DNA of 44,000 bases from Glandiceps talaboti. Lineage: Eukaryota > Hemichordata > Enteropneusta > Spengelidae. The notes beneath the pieces were generated by a model that searched no databases, was not told where the DNA came from, and worked only from the letters and a program-made list of their open reading frames with translations. The DNA is taken from contig NC_135559.1 in the NCBI RefSeq assembly GCF_964340395.1, forward strand, positions 17,167,050-17,211,049, read 5' to 3'. This document shows positions 1 to 12,396 of this stretch, in pieces. Numbering within the stretch: position 1 is the first letter of the stretch; each line of letters opens with the position of its first letter. The position numbers and the translations under genes are program-made.

Positions 1-72
1 CATCTGATCCAAATTGTTTTTTATGTAGACTAAGCATGCAAAAGGAAGCTGATAACAAGACAAGTGTACTAA

Positions 73-1092
<1,020 letters not shown>

Positions 1093-1094
1093 AA

Positions 1095-1144
<50 letters not shown>
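1093..1144. repeat. (GACA)n tetranucleotide microsatellite
   Basis: About 12 perfect GACA/CAGA units. The same motif recurs at 42445-42477. Confidence 0.95.
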
Positions 1145-1145
<1 letters not shown>

Positions 1146-1740
1146 GGAAGGCATATACAAATACATATGTATTGCTGTCACCCAACTCATCACAGAATAT
1201 AGGTTTTAGAAGGTATTGCGGCAAAGCTGTGAATAATTTCTTAATTTACTCGGTAAACGACTGTCCCTGAGGTTTAATTTGGTTCAAATCAAAATATTTT
1301 GGAGGGGGGCTCCTTAAAGATAATCAGAATTTTCATAGCTCCTCCTTTGAACGCTCAATTTTTTTCATGACCCCCGATTTCTCCCGAAGCCCCCCTCCCC
1401 AATCCAGTCATAAATTCTGACTCTAGCCTTAAGGACCGATCAGTTTCTCAAGCCTGGGTGGGGGGGAGGGGGCAGTGTATTCTTAAATTGGGCCGACAAA
1501 AAGTCACTGACCTCCCTATCTGTAAAATCAAAGACAGGCTGATCCCCCATCACTTTATTCTAAAACATGATGAACCTCCCCCCCCCCCCATATATACTAT
1601 TCACATGACAGGTAATTTTTGATCGTGACTCAGTGTTGACTGTCTTGCATCTACTTTATAAGATTCCAGGTTAGCACTAACTATCATAATTATATCGACT
1701 ACACAGGGTAATTATATTCCAAGAGGAGTTTAATAGCATC
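1145..1740. other. non-coding, C-rich dispersed repeat
   Basis: Contains several poly-C/poly-G tracts (1300-1310, 1390-1400, 1458-1472, 1577-1589) in otherwise AT-rich DNA. No gene is visible. The last ~40 bases before 1741 match the start of the tandem repeat that resumes at 5911, so they are the left flank of the LINE target. Confidence 0.55.
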
Positions 1741-1753
1741 TTGACAGTGAATG

Positions 1754-1765
1754 AATGAATTATAT
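1754..1765 (-). repeat. LINE 3' terminal ATTC microsatellite tail
   Basis: On the minus strand the element ends with a few tandem ATTC units directly before the target-site duplication, in place of a poly(A) tail. Confidence 0.6.
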
Positions 1766-1847
1766 TTTATTCGTATCATATTAGGCCACCGGCCTTTATA
1801 TACAAAACTTTATAAACCAAATGTTGTACAGTGGTTTTTACCATCAT

Positions 1848-4800
1848 CTAGATTTTTCCAATCATTTCAGCTCTTTTCTGAAAAGCAAAGTGAACATAAC
1901 GTGAGAATTGTTTAATTAAATGTTCGTTTTTTGTTGATAATAGTATAAAGAACTTATATAGAACAGGTGGGTCGAAGAAATAATCTGGAATGTACTTCCT
2001 TCTTACGTCATCATATATAGGACAAACCAGACAAAAGTGATATTCATCTTCAATTGTTCTATTTTGACAGAAAGGACACACCCGGTCACTTCTAGGGGGT
2101 TTTGTTCTTTCCCATCTACAATTTTCAATTTGTAGCTGATGAGATGACGTACGAAGGCGACAGAGTGCATAGCGGAACACTTTTTAGTCTACTATGTCTA
2201 GGTAAATCTCATAGGTCAATAAAGATTTGAAATTACAATACATGTCTAGTTTAGAGGTTTCTAACATTTCACTGTGAATTAGTTGAATATATTGATAAAA
2301 CTATTTTCATTTCCAACACCCTGTGTCTGCCATACTTCACTAAAACCAAAACAACATAACAAGTGTTTGACGTCAAGGGCCCAACAATGTACACCATTTT
2401 CATCCGTTCCGTAATGATACTTATAGCATAGAGACAGGATGCGGTCTGGTTTCAAATTTAACAACTTAAACCAATACTTGATTATTTTGATTTGTCTGGT
2501 AACAATTAATTGTAAATGACCGGTTTCAGCAAGGGAAGCACAGTTTGGCGTATGTCGATTTAAACCCAATATGTAACGTAGAAATTTACTATGGACATGT
2601 TCAATGTCAGTTGCTTTATGAAAACCCCAAATCTCTGCTGCATAGTTGAGTATCGGTGATATTTTTCCATCAAAAACTTTAAGCGCGGCTTTGACTGGTA
2701 AGTCTCCAAGTTTAGCGAGTTGGTTTTTAACAGTAAACATAGCTTTGCTGGCTTGAGCTGCAAGGGTTTTCTGAGCTAAATACCATTTGCCGCTACTTGA
2801 CATAATGATTCCGAGGTATTTATAAAAAGGGACAACGTCAAGTTTGTGCCCATCTAAGAACCATTTCTCAGTTTACTTAATTATCCCCCCTCGCTTAAAT
2901 ACAATAATTTTAGTTTTGGCATAATTTACATTTAGGAGCCAACGTTTACAATACGTGGACAATTTATTTAATAATCTGTGCAGCCCAACGACGGTATAAC
3001 TCAATAAGACCAGATCGTCTGCAAATAGTAATAGCCGTAAATTTAGGCCAGCAATATAGACTCCGGCAGAATTTTCGGTTTGTAATTCTCTTTCGATGTC
3101 ATTTACAAAAAAGCAAAATAAAAGTGGGGATATAACAGACCCCTGTTGTAAGCCACAATTACAATGGAAGAAGTTGTTCAAACCATGAGGTGTTCGAACA
3201 CAAGCTTGAACATTGCTATACATTGACATTAAAGTACGGAAGTAATTTCCCTTCATACCAGATTTGAATAAATTATAGAAGAGTAGATAGTGTTGTACCC
3301 TATCAAAGGCTTTTTCAAAATCGACATACGCACAAAACATTCTTTCTTTGGGTTTAGCTGAATAATCTGTAATAATAGTATTAAGGATAAATATATTATC
3401 TACTGTACTCCGCTGTTTCTTAAAGGCAGATTGTAGTTCGATGATAGGACCGTTTTCATTTAACCATAAATCCAGTCTCTTACATAAAATGGAACAAAAT
3501 ATCTTACCAATAACGGGAAGTAAATTTATACCCCTGTAATTTCTGGGATTCTCACGACTACCACTTTTGAAGATTGGAGTTATCATACCTTTCACCCACT
3601 CTTGTGGGAAGGTACATTTTGATAACAACAGATTGAACAGGTTACACAACATATTTGCGAAAACTTGAGGCGAGTTTTTAAAGAATTCACCACCCATACC
3701 ATCAACACCTGGAGCTTTGTTGTTCTTTAATTTTTTAATACAATTGTTGACCTCCTCCACTGTAATAGGCTCGTCTAACATTCTACAGTTGACATCACTG
3801 TCAATATTTACATCTGCATTAATTTCTGTCAAATTAGTTTTGATTTGAGCATGAAAATCAGAAAAACTTTCGTCACTTTGGATTTTGGGGTCAAAAAAGT
3901 TTGCAAAGTATTCAAACCATGACTCTTTTCGAATGGTCTTTGGTAAACCAGGTGCGAATTCTTTTAAAATAGCTCCAAAAATTTCGCAAATTATTTTCTT
4001 TTGCACATACAACAAATCTGTCTACTTTTTGTTGATTATGAATTTTCTTCTTATACTGATGTAATGACTTTTGCTGATTCCACACTGCTTTACCCAGTGA
4101 TGTCTCAAGATCTAACTGGTTTATGTGTTCAAGTTCATTAGGGTGTAGCGTGTTTACATTTTCGTAGGTATAATGAACTCAATAGGCATATGATCAGATT
4201 CTGTATGACTTTGAATCTTAAACATTTTCACGTAAAAAAACCCACTTTTGTGGAATAAGTAAGTAATCTACAACACTGCAGCCATTTGAAGTAATACAAG
4301 TGTAGTAATTGTTGAGTTCATCTAGTCTACCATTTACAATTCTGAAACCAGTGGAAATGCAAAAATCTAGCAATTCTCGGCCATAAGGATTTACATTTTT
4401 ATCGATGTTATGTCTCAGAGGTAACGTCTCATCATTTACATAATTTTCATCAATAGGTAGGTGGTTACAATCATCAATTTCTATGAAATCTGGGTCAGTT
4501 CCTGTCCGGGCGTTAAAATCGCCACAAATAAAACAGCTGTATGTCGGAAATTTATCCATGTAAAATGCTAATTCAGTTTCTAGAGTGTCAAAGATTAGTT
4601 CGTTTGAATGAATTGATGAACCACTTGGTGATTTATAAACAATAGCAATTAGAAAGTTTTCCAGGTGTTTGTCATTTGCTTTCAAGTGTACCCAAAGAAT
4701 ATTTTCAGAGATACTATCTAATTTGATATGGTCATAGCCAAGGTTTGCTTTCATATAAATTGATATCCCACCTGAGTTATGAGCGTACTTGCTAGACTTT

Positions 4801-5042
4801 TTACGAGTACAATTTACACTTGTAAAACCATCATCTGTAAGTTGATCACCCATGTTCATCCATGTTTCAACAAAGCATAAACAATCAAAAGACTTAAGAT
4901 ATGAAACAAAATTCACATCAGACAATTTGTTTTTCAACCCTTGTACGCTCCAGTAAAGAAAGTTGAGTTTATTGTTCGATTTACTAGAATGTTCAGTCGG
5001 CGTATCTGGTTGGACGTTATCATACAGACCTTGGCCTCCACG
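1848..5042 (-). pseudogene. LINE ORF2: APE endonuclease, reverse transcriptase, C-terminal Cys finger (broken)
   Basis: The protein nicks target DNA and copies the element RNA into it. The endonuclease part (about 4160-5042) has the early Asn/Gln-rich strand, FVETW, GDFNARTG and, in another frame near 4180-4200, SDHMPIE. The reverse transcriptase (2873-4015) has the motif A region VDFEKAFD (about 3305-3330), LQQGSVISPLLF and the catalytic FADD at 3014-3025. Downstream frames 2279-2803 and 1848-2180 carry the thumb and a CPFCQNR...HFCLVCP finger typical of CR1/L2-type C-termini. The frame is broken near 4218, 2873, 2279 and 2180, and the linker between endonuclease and RT is shorter than usual, suggesting an internal deletion. 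The frame continues directly from ORF1 past a single TGA at 5043-5045. Confidence 0.88.
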
Positions 5043-5898
5043 TCAGTGGTATCTGTTTATCTTTTCGACAACTTGTTGTTTTGCCGGGTCATACACAAAA
5101 GTTTTGTTATCAATAATAAGTTTCTCATACGATAAATACACCTTATCATGATTTTCTCTTGCTTCTATCATCATCTGTCCAAGTTTTCTTCTTGCTTCTA
5201 GAACTCGAGGAGAGAAAACTTCCGAAATTCTGCTCGGTGGGAGTTGATTTTTCATTTCTTTCGCTTTTCAATATACAGCATCCCTTTGTTTAAAGAAGCT
5301 AAATTTCGCGATTGCGACTTGTGGGTGTTGGCGGGAGAATTTGTTACGATGAACCCATTCAAACTGTATTTCATCTCCATTCATATCAAGTTTATCAGTA
5401 ATGAGTTGCCTAACCTTCTGCTCGGTTTTCTCCCATGTTTCATTGTCCTCTTGGTGTAGACCATGAATGATGAAATTTTCCCTTCTTGACTGTGCTTCTT
5501 GTCTGTCTTGCTCTCTTTCCAATCTTTCGATTCGTTAACGTAGAATTTTATTTTCTGTAGCTATCTCTGCCATCTTCCTACTATCTGACTCAAGACGGGT
5601 TTTAATTTCCGTCATATCGTCGGCTAAGCAACCAACCTTATGCTCCATAGTAGTAGTAAGATTTGATAGTTGAGTTGATAGTGATTCCTGTACTTTATGT
5701 AATTCGGTCAGTTAGGTTCAATGTTTCGTTTGTGTCCGGTGTTCTAATGGTGGGCATTTCGTTTCATGAACCAAGGCATGGCCGTAGGTCCATTTTACCA
5801 GCACTGTCGGTAATTTTCGATTGACGAGGTCCTGGATTTAACTCAATATCGCCACTCATAGAAAGTAACAGTTTAATGAACACCTGTTGATTTCCCAT
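5043..5898 (-). pseudogene. LINE ORF1: 2A peptide, coiled coil, L1-type RNA-binding domain (broken)
   Basis: The start chosen is the ATG at 5896-5898, which opens a 44-codon frame carrying a 2A peptide and ending at TGA 5764-5766. After a frame change, a heptad-rich stretch (about 5520-5690) forms a likely coiled coil interrupted by one stop codon near 5536. The frame at 5268-5522 then resembles the RRM-like domain of L1 ORF1 proteins (RRENFIIHGL start, AKF...FKQRD end). The last piece (5043-5255) resembles the L1 ORF1 C-terminal domain (SPRV..ARRKL, then YEKLIIDNK). Family knowledge: this protein coats element RNA. The separate frames show that this copy cannot make it intact. Confidence 0.82.
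5827..5853 (-). other. 2A ribosome-skipping peptide (GDIELNPGP)
   Basis: Nine codons read GDIELNPGP, an exact match to the 2A consensus D-(V/I)-E-x-N-P-G-P, preceded by the hydrophobic LLLSMS stretch usual for 2A. It lies at residues 16-24 of the first ORF, the position reported for 2A in several invertebrate APE-type LINEs. Peptide bond skipping would occur between the last Gly and Pro. Confidence 0.9.
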
Positions 5899-5910
5899 TT
5901 CATAGTTTTG

Positions 5911-6540
5911 TTGACAGTGAATGGTATGGGGAAGCTTGAGCAAGGGATATGTATATCTCTTAGGTGGGGAGGGGGGGGGTCCTATGGGGTCTCTCCCCCT
6001 AGAAGCCGTGGAGGTTTTTTACTCTGAAAAGTCACTTTTGAGATTATTCAGGCCCTTTCAGACAATAATTTCCAAGCTTTACAAGACAGCACCAACATGT
6101 AAAAAGCAACTACATAGGGTTGAAGTATTTTTGAAATGTAGTTTGATAGTATCTTGACAGTAAGCTGTAGGGGAAGAGTTTGAGACTGGGATGTGTACAC
6201 CTCATGTAGGGGGTGTCCTGGGGGTCACCCCTAGAAGCCCTGGAGGTTTTGTACTCTTAAAAGTCAATTTTGAGACTATTCAGACCCTTTCAGACAATAA
6301 TTTCCAAGCTTTACAAGACAGCACCAACATGTAAAAAGCAACTACATAGGGTTGAAATACTTTTGAAATATACTTTGATAGCAGAGGGGAAGAGCTTGAG
6401 ACTGGGATATGTCCACCTCATGTGGGGGTCCAATGGGTCCCTCTAGAAGCCCTGGAGGATTACAAGACAACACCATCAAGTATCAGAAACTATTCTTTAT
6501 AACTTACATAGGGTTGAGATATGCTCTTAGAAAGTTAAAT
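5911..6540. repeat. tandem repeat, period about 225-243 bp, about 2.7 copies
   Basis: Copies begin near 5911, 6154 and 6379 and share TTGATAGxATCTTGACAG, AGCTTGAGAxxGGGATxTG, CCxxTAGAAGCCxTGGAGG, AATAATTTCCAAGCTTTAC and ACATAGGGTTGAAxTA blocks. The third copy is internally deleted. The LINE inserted at the start of the first copy. Confidence 0.85.
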
Positions 6541-7080
6541 GGCATCATTATATACATGTAGTAAAGGTCAGCACATCTAATGGTACAGTTGTAGTATCAT
6601 TGGTAGAGGAGATTTGGAGTTTAAGGCAATTTTAGACTACCTTGGCAAACCTTTCACATCTTTAAAAGACAATATCATCTCAAATTAGAATCGGGTGAAA
6701 ATATTTAAGAAAAGTTTAACACCATTATGACAGTAAAAAGGTTGTTGGTGCATCTGGTTGTTGGTTGGTTGATTGAATACATGAGTGACCTCTGGGGATG
6801 AGAGAGTTCTTGGGGTTTGCCCCTGGCAGACCTGCAGTTTTTTTGCTTCTAGTAAGGCAATGTTTAGGTTATTCATAGCCTTTGAGGTAATATTTCCAAG
6901 CTTCGAATAGCTAACGTAATTGTAAGTTTTAAATGAGTTTACCATGTCACATAAAAATGGCCTCGTAACATTGGTATAGGGGCATTAATATTGCATGTAT
7001 AGTAAAGTCACCGGTATTTTAGAGAATTTTAGGTGGTCATACCTAGTGTATAATAGAAACTGGAATCTGATGAGGTGTGG
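6541..7080. other. non-coding, no gene seen
   Basis: AT-rich sequence with short matches to the preceding tandem repeat (TTCCAAGCTT at 6893-6902). The open frames here have no protein features. Confidence 0.55.
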
Positions 7081-7250
7081 TGATTTGTATAATAATAATG
7101 GTAATGATGTTGGGTTCTTATATAGCGCTTTCCCACACCATGCTCAAAGTACTTTACAATTATTAACCCTGGCTCGGATCAGAACGGCACAACGGCCCTT
7201 TAGTCTTTCTCCCTGGGGAGCATACAATTTGCAGTGTCAATAACATGTAG
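7081..7250. repeat. dispersed repeat fragment with ATATAGCGCTTT core
   Basis: The stretch TTATATAGCGCTTTCCCACACC followed by GCTCAAAGTACTTTACAATT has the look of a widespread invertebrate dispersed repeat or retroposon tail. A divergent cousin (TTATATAACGCC, then CAGTGGCGCTTAGA) lies at 27330-27400. Assignment is from pattern only. Confidence 0.4.
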
Positions 7251-8100
7251 TGTCCAAAATAGAAAGTGTAATAATCCATTCTGACAAGTTCATAGTGACG
7301 AGTAGAACATTTAAGATTAACTTCTTTTATAAACTATCTATGAAGGTTACCATTACGAAACCTTCAAGTTCACTTCTGCCTCAAAGTGTAATATACTATA
7401 AGTGAACCACTGATTGTGAAACAGCCAAGCATTTACACGACATGTTCTGTAACTAGTGTGGTAGCTAGGTAATACATGTGTATGTATTATTATAGTTATG
7501 TTTGAACTAATAAGTAATATTAAAGAATTAATGTAAGAAAGAGGGATAAGAACAAATATTTACATGTACCACATTTCAGACAATGCTATATGCCATTGTA
7601 GGAAAAGAAATTTTTTCTTCCATCACAATCCAAACCACAAGGACCCCCCCCCCCCATCCAAAAGTTTGTAAACAGGGTGATCCCCTCCCACTGCCAATTT
7701 CAAAAACAGGGTGAGCCCTTCCAAATCCACCCCCACCCCAATCACCCCCCCCCCCAGGCCGAAGAAACTGACCGGTCCATTATAACTTCGAATGAAACTA
7801 TGAGAAGTAAAGTAATATTGTTCGCTACTATGATTCATCTTCATGATGATGGAATTGCTTTTCGCATTCGCAATCTAATAATTTGCCTGATGCCAATGCA
7901 CTGTAAGTAATAAATAATTAGAAAACGGCACTAATCTAGCAAAATCAAATATCAATGCAATCAGTCCAAATGTTACAGACAAAAAGTAGAAAATATCATA
8001 CTTCAATATAATACCCCAGGAAGATGGTAAAATACAAGATTATAGACCAGACTGTGTAGGAGACAACAAGCATGTGAATTATTGTTCGATCCATTGAATG
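7251..8100. other. non-coding; C-rich patch; weak donor-like site at 7891
   Basis: Contains C-rich tracts at 7642-7657 and 7741-7756. A GTAAGTAAT stretch near 7901 follows a short open frame and could be a 5' splice site of an upstream exon of the array gene, but nothing else supports it. No gene is recognised. Confidence 0.45.
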
Positions 8101-8360
8101 ATTAATATCTGTGATATTGATCAGTTGACTAGCTATGGATTATCACTTGTGTATATATAGATCAGATTTTCAGTCAGGTGTGAATATGAAATTTGACAAA
8201 TATTTCAGTGTTTATAGATTGACAGGACAGATATTCATTTCACATATGTCACTAGTCTGTGACACTAATTTACAGTGTAGTTGATCATCAATTTCATAAA
8301 TTACATGAATGATATCTTTTACACTGTCAATTCATCCTTGTCTGGAAATAAACACAACTA

Positions 8361-8370
8361 CAGGTAAGTT
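8361..8370 (+). promoter_or_regulatory. fused acceptor-donor CAG^GTAAGTT (zero-length exon, recursive splice site candidate)
   Basis: In the first unit CAG is followed at once by GTAAGTT (donor starts 8364). Compared with the other units about eight bases are missing, including the triplet. A juxtaposed 3'/5' splice site is the known form of a recursive splicing (ratchet) point. Confidence 0.5.
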
Positions 8371-8828
8371 ATAATAAAAGAAGGTTTATCGAGTACTTTA
8401 TTACCAGTTATATGCAATATTTATCTTAGAGTTTAATTGGATATAAGTCCTTGTATATAAAAAATTAACATTCTTCCTAAATATCATTTATTTCACACGT
8501 ATTCAAAAGAAATATATATACTGATAATATACTGTTAACTAAATAATGTGATTTGGCTATAGATTACTAGTTGTTTATGTAAATATATGTATACAGAATA
8601 TTACAGATTAGATTTCAGTCATGTGTGGTAGTAAACTGGACAAATATTTTAGTGTATCTAAATAACAGTAAAGATATTCATTTCACATATGTCACACTAA
8701 ATTACAGTGTAGTTGATTCAATGTCATGAATTATATAAATAATATCTTTCTTTTTATCCTTCTTTCCTGTGAATTTTAATACCCTGTCTATACATCCTTG
8801 TCTGGAAATAAACACAACTACTCCACAG

Positions 8829-8831
8829 AAT
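8829..8831 (+). other. microexon candidate 2, triplet AAT
   Basis: Between CTCCACAG (ends 8828) and GTAAGTT (starts 8832). The AG-free tract upstream is about 114 bases. Confidence 0.5.
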
Positions 8832-9252
8832 GTAAGTTATAATAAAGGAAGGATTATTTACTACCTTAGTACTAGTTATATGCATTATTTATATTAGAGT
8901 TTAATTGGATATAAGTCCTTGTATATTAAATATTCTTGGTAAATATAATTTTTTTCATGCTTATTCAAAAGAAATATATATATACAGATCTAAATAATGT
9001 GATTTGGCTATAGATTACTAGTTGTTTATGTAAATATATGTATAAAGTATATAACAGATTAGATTTTAGTCATGCGTGGTAGTAAATTTGACAAATATTT
9101 GAGTGTATCTAGATGGACAGTAAAGATATTCATTTCACATATGTTACACTAATTTACAGTGTAGTTGATCATCAATTTCATAAATTACATAAATGATATC
9201 TTTTACACTGTCAATTCATCCTTGTCTGGAAATAAACACAACTACTCCACAG

Positions 9253-9255
9253 AAC
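9253..9255 (+). other. microexon candidate 3, triplet AAC
   Basis: Between CTCCACAG and GTAAGTT at 9256. This unit lacks the usual CTTTCTTTTTATCC tract, and its AG-free zone is about 88 bases. Confidence 0.48.
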
Positions 9256-9719
9256 GTAAGTTATGATAAAGGAAGGATTATTTACTACCTTATTACTAGT
9301 TATATGCATTATTTATATTAGAGTTTAATTGGATATAAGTCCTTGTATATAAAAATTAACATTCTTCCTAAATATCATTTATTTCACACTTATTCAAAAG
9401 AAATATATATACTGATAATATACTGTTAACTATATAATGTGATTTGGCTATAGATTACTAGTTGTTTATGTAAATATATGTATGCAGAATATTACAGATT
9501 AGATTTCAGTCATGTGTGGTAGTAAATTGGACAAATATTTTAGTGTATCTAAATAACAGTAAAGATATTCATTTCACATATGTCACAATAATTTACAGTG
9601 TAGTTGATTCAATGTCATGAATTATATAAATAATATCTTTCTTTTTATCCTTCTTTCCTGTGAATGTTAATATCCTGTCTATCCATCCTTGTCTGGAAAT
9701 AAACACAACAACTCTACAG

Positions 9720-9722
9720 TGT
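9720..9722 (+). other. microexon candidate 4, triplet TGT
   Basis: Between CTCTACAG (ends 9719) and GTAAGTT at 9723; 467 bp after the previous core, the longest simple spacing in block A. Confidence 0.5.
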
Positions 9723-10173
9723 GTAAGTTATGATAAAGGAAGGATTATTTACTACCTTAGTACTAGTTATATGCATTATTTATATTAGAGTTTAATTGGA
9801 TATAAGTCCTTGTATATTAAATATTCTTGGTAAATATTATTTTTTTCATGCTTATTCAAAAGAAATATATATATACAGATCTAAATAATGTGATTTGGTT
9901 ATAGATTACTAGTTGTTTATGTAAATATATGTATAAAGAATATAACAGATTAGATTTTAGTCATGCGTGGTAGTAAATTGGACAAATATTTGAGTGTATC
10001 TAGATGGACAGTAAAGATATTCATTTCACATATGTTACACTAATTTACAGTGTAGTTGATCACCAATGTCATGAATTATATAAATAATATTTTTCTTTTT
10101 ATCCTTCTTTCCTATGAATTTTAATACCTTGTCTATCCATCCTTGTCGTGAAATGAATACAACTACTCAACAG

Positions 10174-10176
10174 ATT
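10174..10176 (+). other. microexon candidate 5, triplet ATT
   Basis: Between CTCAACAG and GTAAGTT at 10177. First of seven ATT triplets; the CTCAACAG form of the acceptor goes with ATT in most units. Confidence 0.5.
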
Positions 10177-10596
10177 GTAAGTTATAATAAAGGAAGGATT
10201 ATTTACTACCTTATAAGTTATATGCATTATTTATATTAGAGTATTATTGGATATAAATCCTTGTATATAAAATATTCTTGGTAAATATCATGTATTTCAC
10301 ACTTATTTGAAAGAAATATACATACTGATGTAAACCATTTTATTTAGCTATAGATTACTAGTTGTTTATGTAAATGTAGTATACTGAATTTTACAGATCA
10401 GATTTCAGTCATATTTGAGTATCTAGATGGACAGTAAAGATATTCATTTCATATATGTCACACTAATTTACAATGTAGTTGATCACCAATGTCATGAATT
10501 ATATAAATAATATCTTTCTTTTTATCCTTCTTTCCTGTGAATTTTAATATCCTGTCTGTCCATCCTTGTCTGGAAATGAACACAACTACTCAACAG

Positions 10597-10599
10597 GAG
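10597..10599 (+). other. microexon candidate 6, triplet GAG
   Basis: Between CTCAACAG and GTAAGTT at 10600. GAG recurs in the last intact unit (40101). Confidence 0.5.
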
Positions 10600-11050
10600 G
10601 TAAGTTATAATAAAGGAAGGATTATTTACTACCTTATTTCTAGTTATATGCATTATTTGTATTAGAGTTTAATTGGATATAAATCCTTGTATATAAAATA
10701 TTCTTGGTAAATATCATGTATTTCACACTTTTTCAAAACAAATATATATATATACTGATATAAACAATGTGATTTAGCTATAGATTACTAGTTGTTTATG
10801 TAAATATATGTATACAGAATATTACAGATTAGATTTCAGTCATGTGTGGTAGTAAATCGGACAAATATTTTAGTGTATCTAAATAGACAGTAAAGATATT
10901 CATTTCACATATCACACTAATTTATAGTGTAGTTAATCATCAATGTCATGAATTATATAAATAATATTTTTCTTTTTATCCTCCTTTCCTGTGAATGTTA
11001 ATACCTTGTCTATCCATCCTTGTCTGGAAATGAACACAAATACTCTACAG

Positions 11051-11053
11051 GTG
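11051..11053 (+). other. microexon candidate 7, triplet GTG
   Basis: Between CTCTACAG (ends 11050) and GTAAGTT at 11054. AG|GTGGTAAG offers two possible donors three bases apart (GTGGTA, weak; GTAAGT, strong). Confidence 0.47.
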
Positions 11054-11498
11054 GTAAGTTATAATAAAGGAAGGATTATTTACTACCTTATTACTAGTTA
11101 TATGCATTATTTATATTAGAGTTTAATTGGATATAAATCCTTGTATATAAAATATTCTTGGTAAATATCATGCATTTCACACTTACTCAAAAGAAATATA
11201 TATACAGATCTAAATGATTTGATTTAGCTATAGATTAGTAGTTGTTTATGTAAATATATGTATACAGAATATTACAGATTAGATTTTATTCATGTGTGGT
11301 AGTAAATTGGACAAATATTTTAGTGTATCTAAATAGACTAAAAATATTTATTTCACATATCACACTAATTTATAGTGTAGTTAATCATCAATGTCATGAA
11401 TTATATAAATAATATTTTTCTTTTTATCCTTCTTTCCTGTGAATTTTAATACCTTGTCTATCCATCCTTGTCTGGAAATGAATACAACTACTCAACAG

Positions 11499-11501
11499 AT
11501 T
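11499..11501 (+). other. microexon candidate 8, triplet ATT
   Basis: Between CTCAACAG and GTAAGTT at 11502; 448 bp after the previous triplet. Confidence 0.5.
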
Positions 11502-11948
11502 GTAAGTTATAATAAAGGAAGGATTATTTACTACCTTATTACTAGTTATATGCATTATTTATATTAGAGTTTAATTGGATATAAATCCTTGTATATAAAA
11601 TATTCTTGGTAAATATAATCAATTTCACACTTATTCAAAATAAATATATATAGTGATGTAAACAATTTTATTTAGCTATAGATTACTAGTTGTTTATGTA
11701 TATGTATGTATACTGAATATTACAGATTAGGTTTCAGTCGTTTGGTAGTAAATTGGACAAGTATTTGAGTGTATCTAGATGAACAGTAAAGATATCCATT
11801 TCACATATGCCACACTAATTTACAGTGTAGTTGATCATCAATGTCTGGAATTATATAAATAATATCTTTCTTTTTATCCTCCTTTCCTGTGAATGTTAAT
11901 ACCCTGTCTATCCATCCTTGTCTGGAAATAAACACAAATACTCTACAG

Positions 11949-11951
11949 CGT
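11949..11951 (+). other. microexon candidate 9, triplet CGT
   Basis: Between CTCTACAG and GTAAGTT at 11952. The only CGT in the series. Confidence 0.5.
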
Positions 11952-12393
11952 GTAAGTTATAATAAAGGAAGGATTATTTACTACCTTAGTACTAGTTATA
12001 TGCGTTATTTATATTAGAGTTTAATTGGCTTTAAATCCTTGTATATAAAATATTCTTGATAAATATCATGTATTTCACACTTATTCAAAAGAAATATATA
12101 TACTGATGTAAGCAATGTGATTTAGCTATAGATTACTAGTTGTTTATGTAAATATACAGAATATTACAGATTAGATTTCAGTCATGTGTGGTAGTAAATT
12201 GGAATATTTTTGAGTGAATCTAGAAAGTTAGTAAAGATATTCATTTCACATATGTCACACTAATTTACAGTGTAGTTGATCAGCAATGTCATGAATTATA
12301 TAAATAATATCTTTCTTTTTATCCTTCTTTCCTGTGAATTTTAACATCCTGTCTATCCATCCTTGTCTGGAAATGAACACAACAACTCTACAG

Positions 12394-12396
12394 CCT
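12394..12396 (+). other. microexon candidate 10, triplet CCT
   Basis: Between AACTCTACAG and GTAAGTT at 12397. The unit is nearly the same as the one at 14958, also CCT, and both carry the hairpin insert downstream. Confidence 0.5.

Larger units (their letters stand above)
1754..5910 (-). mobile_element. near full-length non-LTR retrotransposon (LINE), dead copy
   Basis: The same 13 bases, TTGACAGTGAATG, occur at 1741-1753 and 5911-5923 and bracket the element, so they are read as its target-site duplication. Between them on the minus strand lie, in order, a 5' leader with a 2A peptide, ORF1 (coiled coil plus L1-type RNA-binding domain), ORF2 (APE endonuclease, reverse transcriptase, Cys-rich C-terminus) and a 3' end that runs into ATTC repeats (1754-1765). 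Total length is 4157 bp. Several stop codons and frameshifts in both ORFs make it inactive. The clade is not certain; the RT and C-terminal finger look CR1/L2-like, while ORF1 looks L1-like. Confidence 0.9.

Noticed and set aside
7677-7910. 77-codon frame ending at a GTAAGT
   Set aside because: Runs through C-rich low-complexity DNA; too little evidence to call an upstream exon of the array gene.
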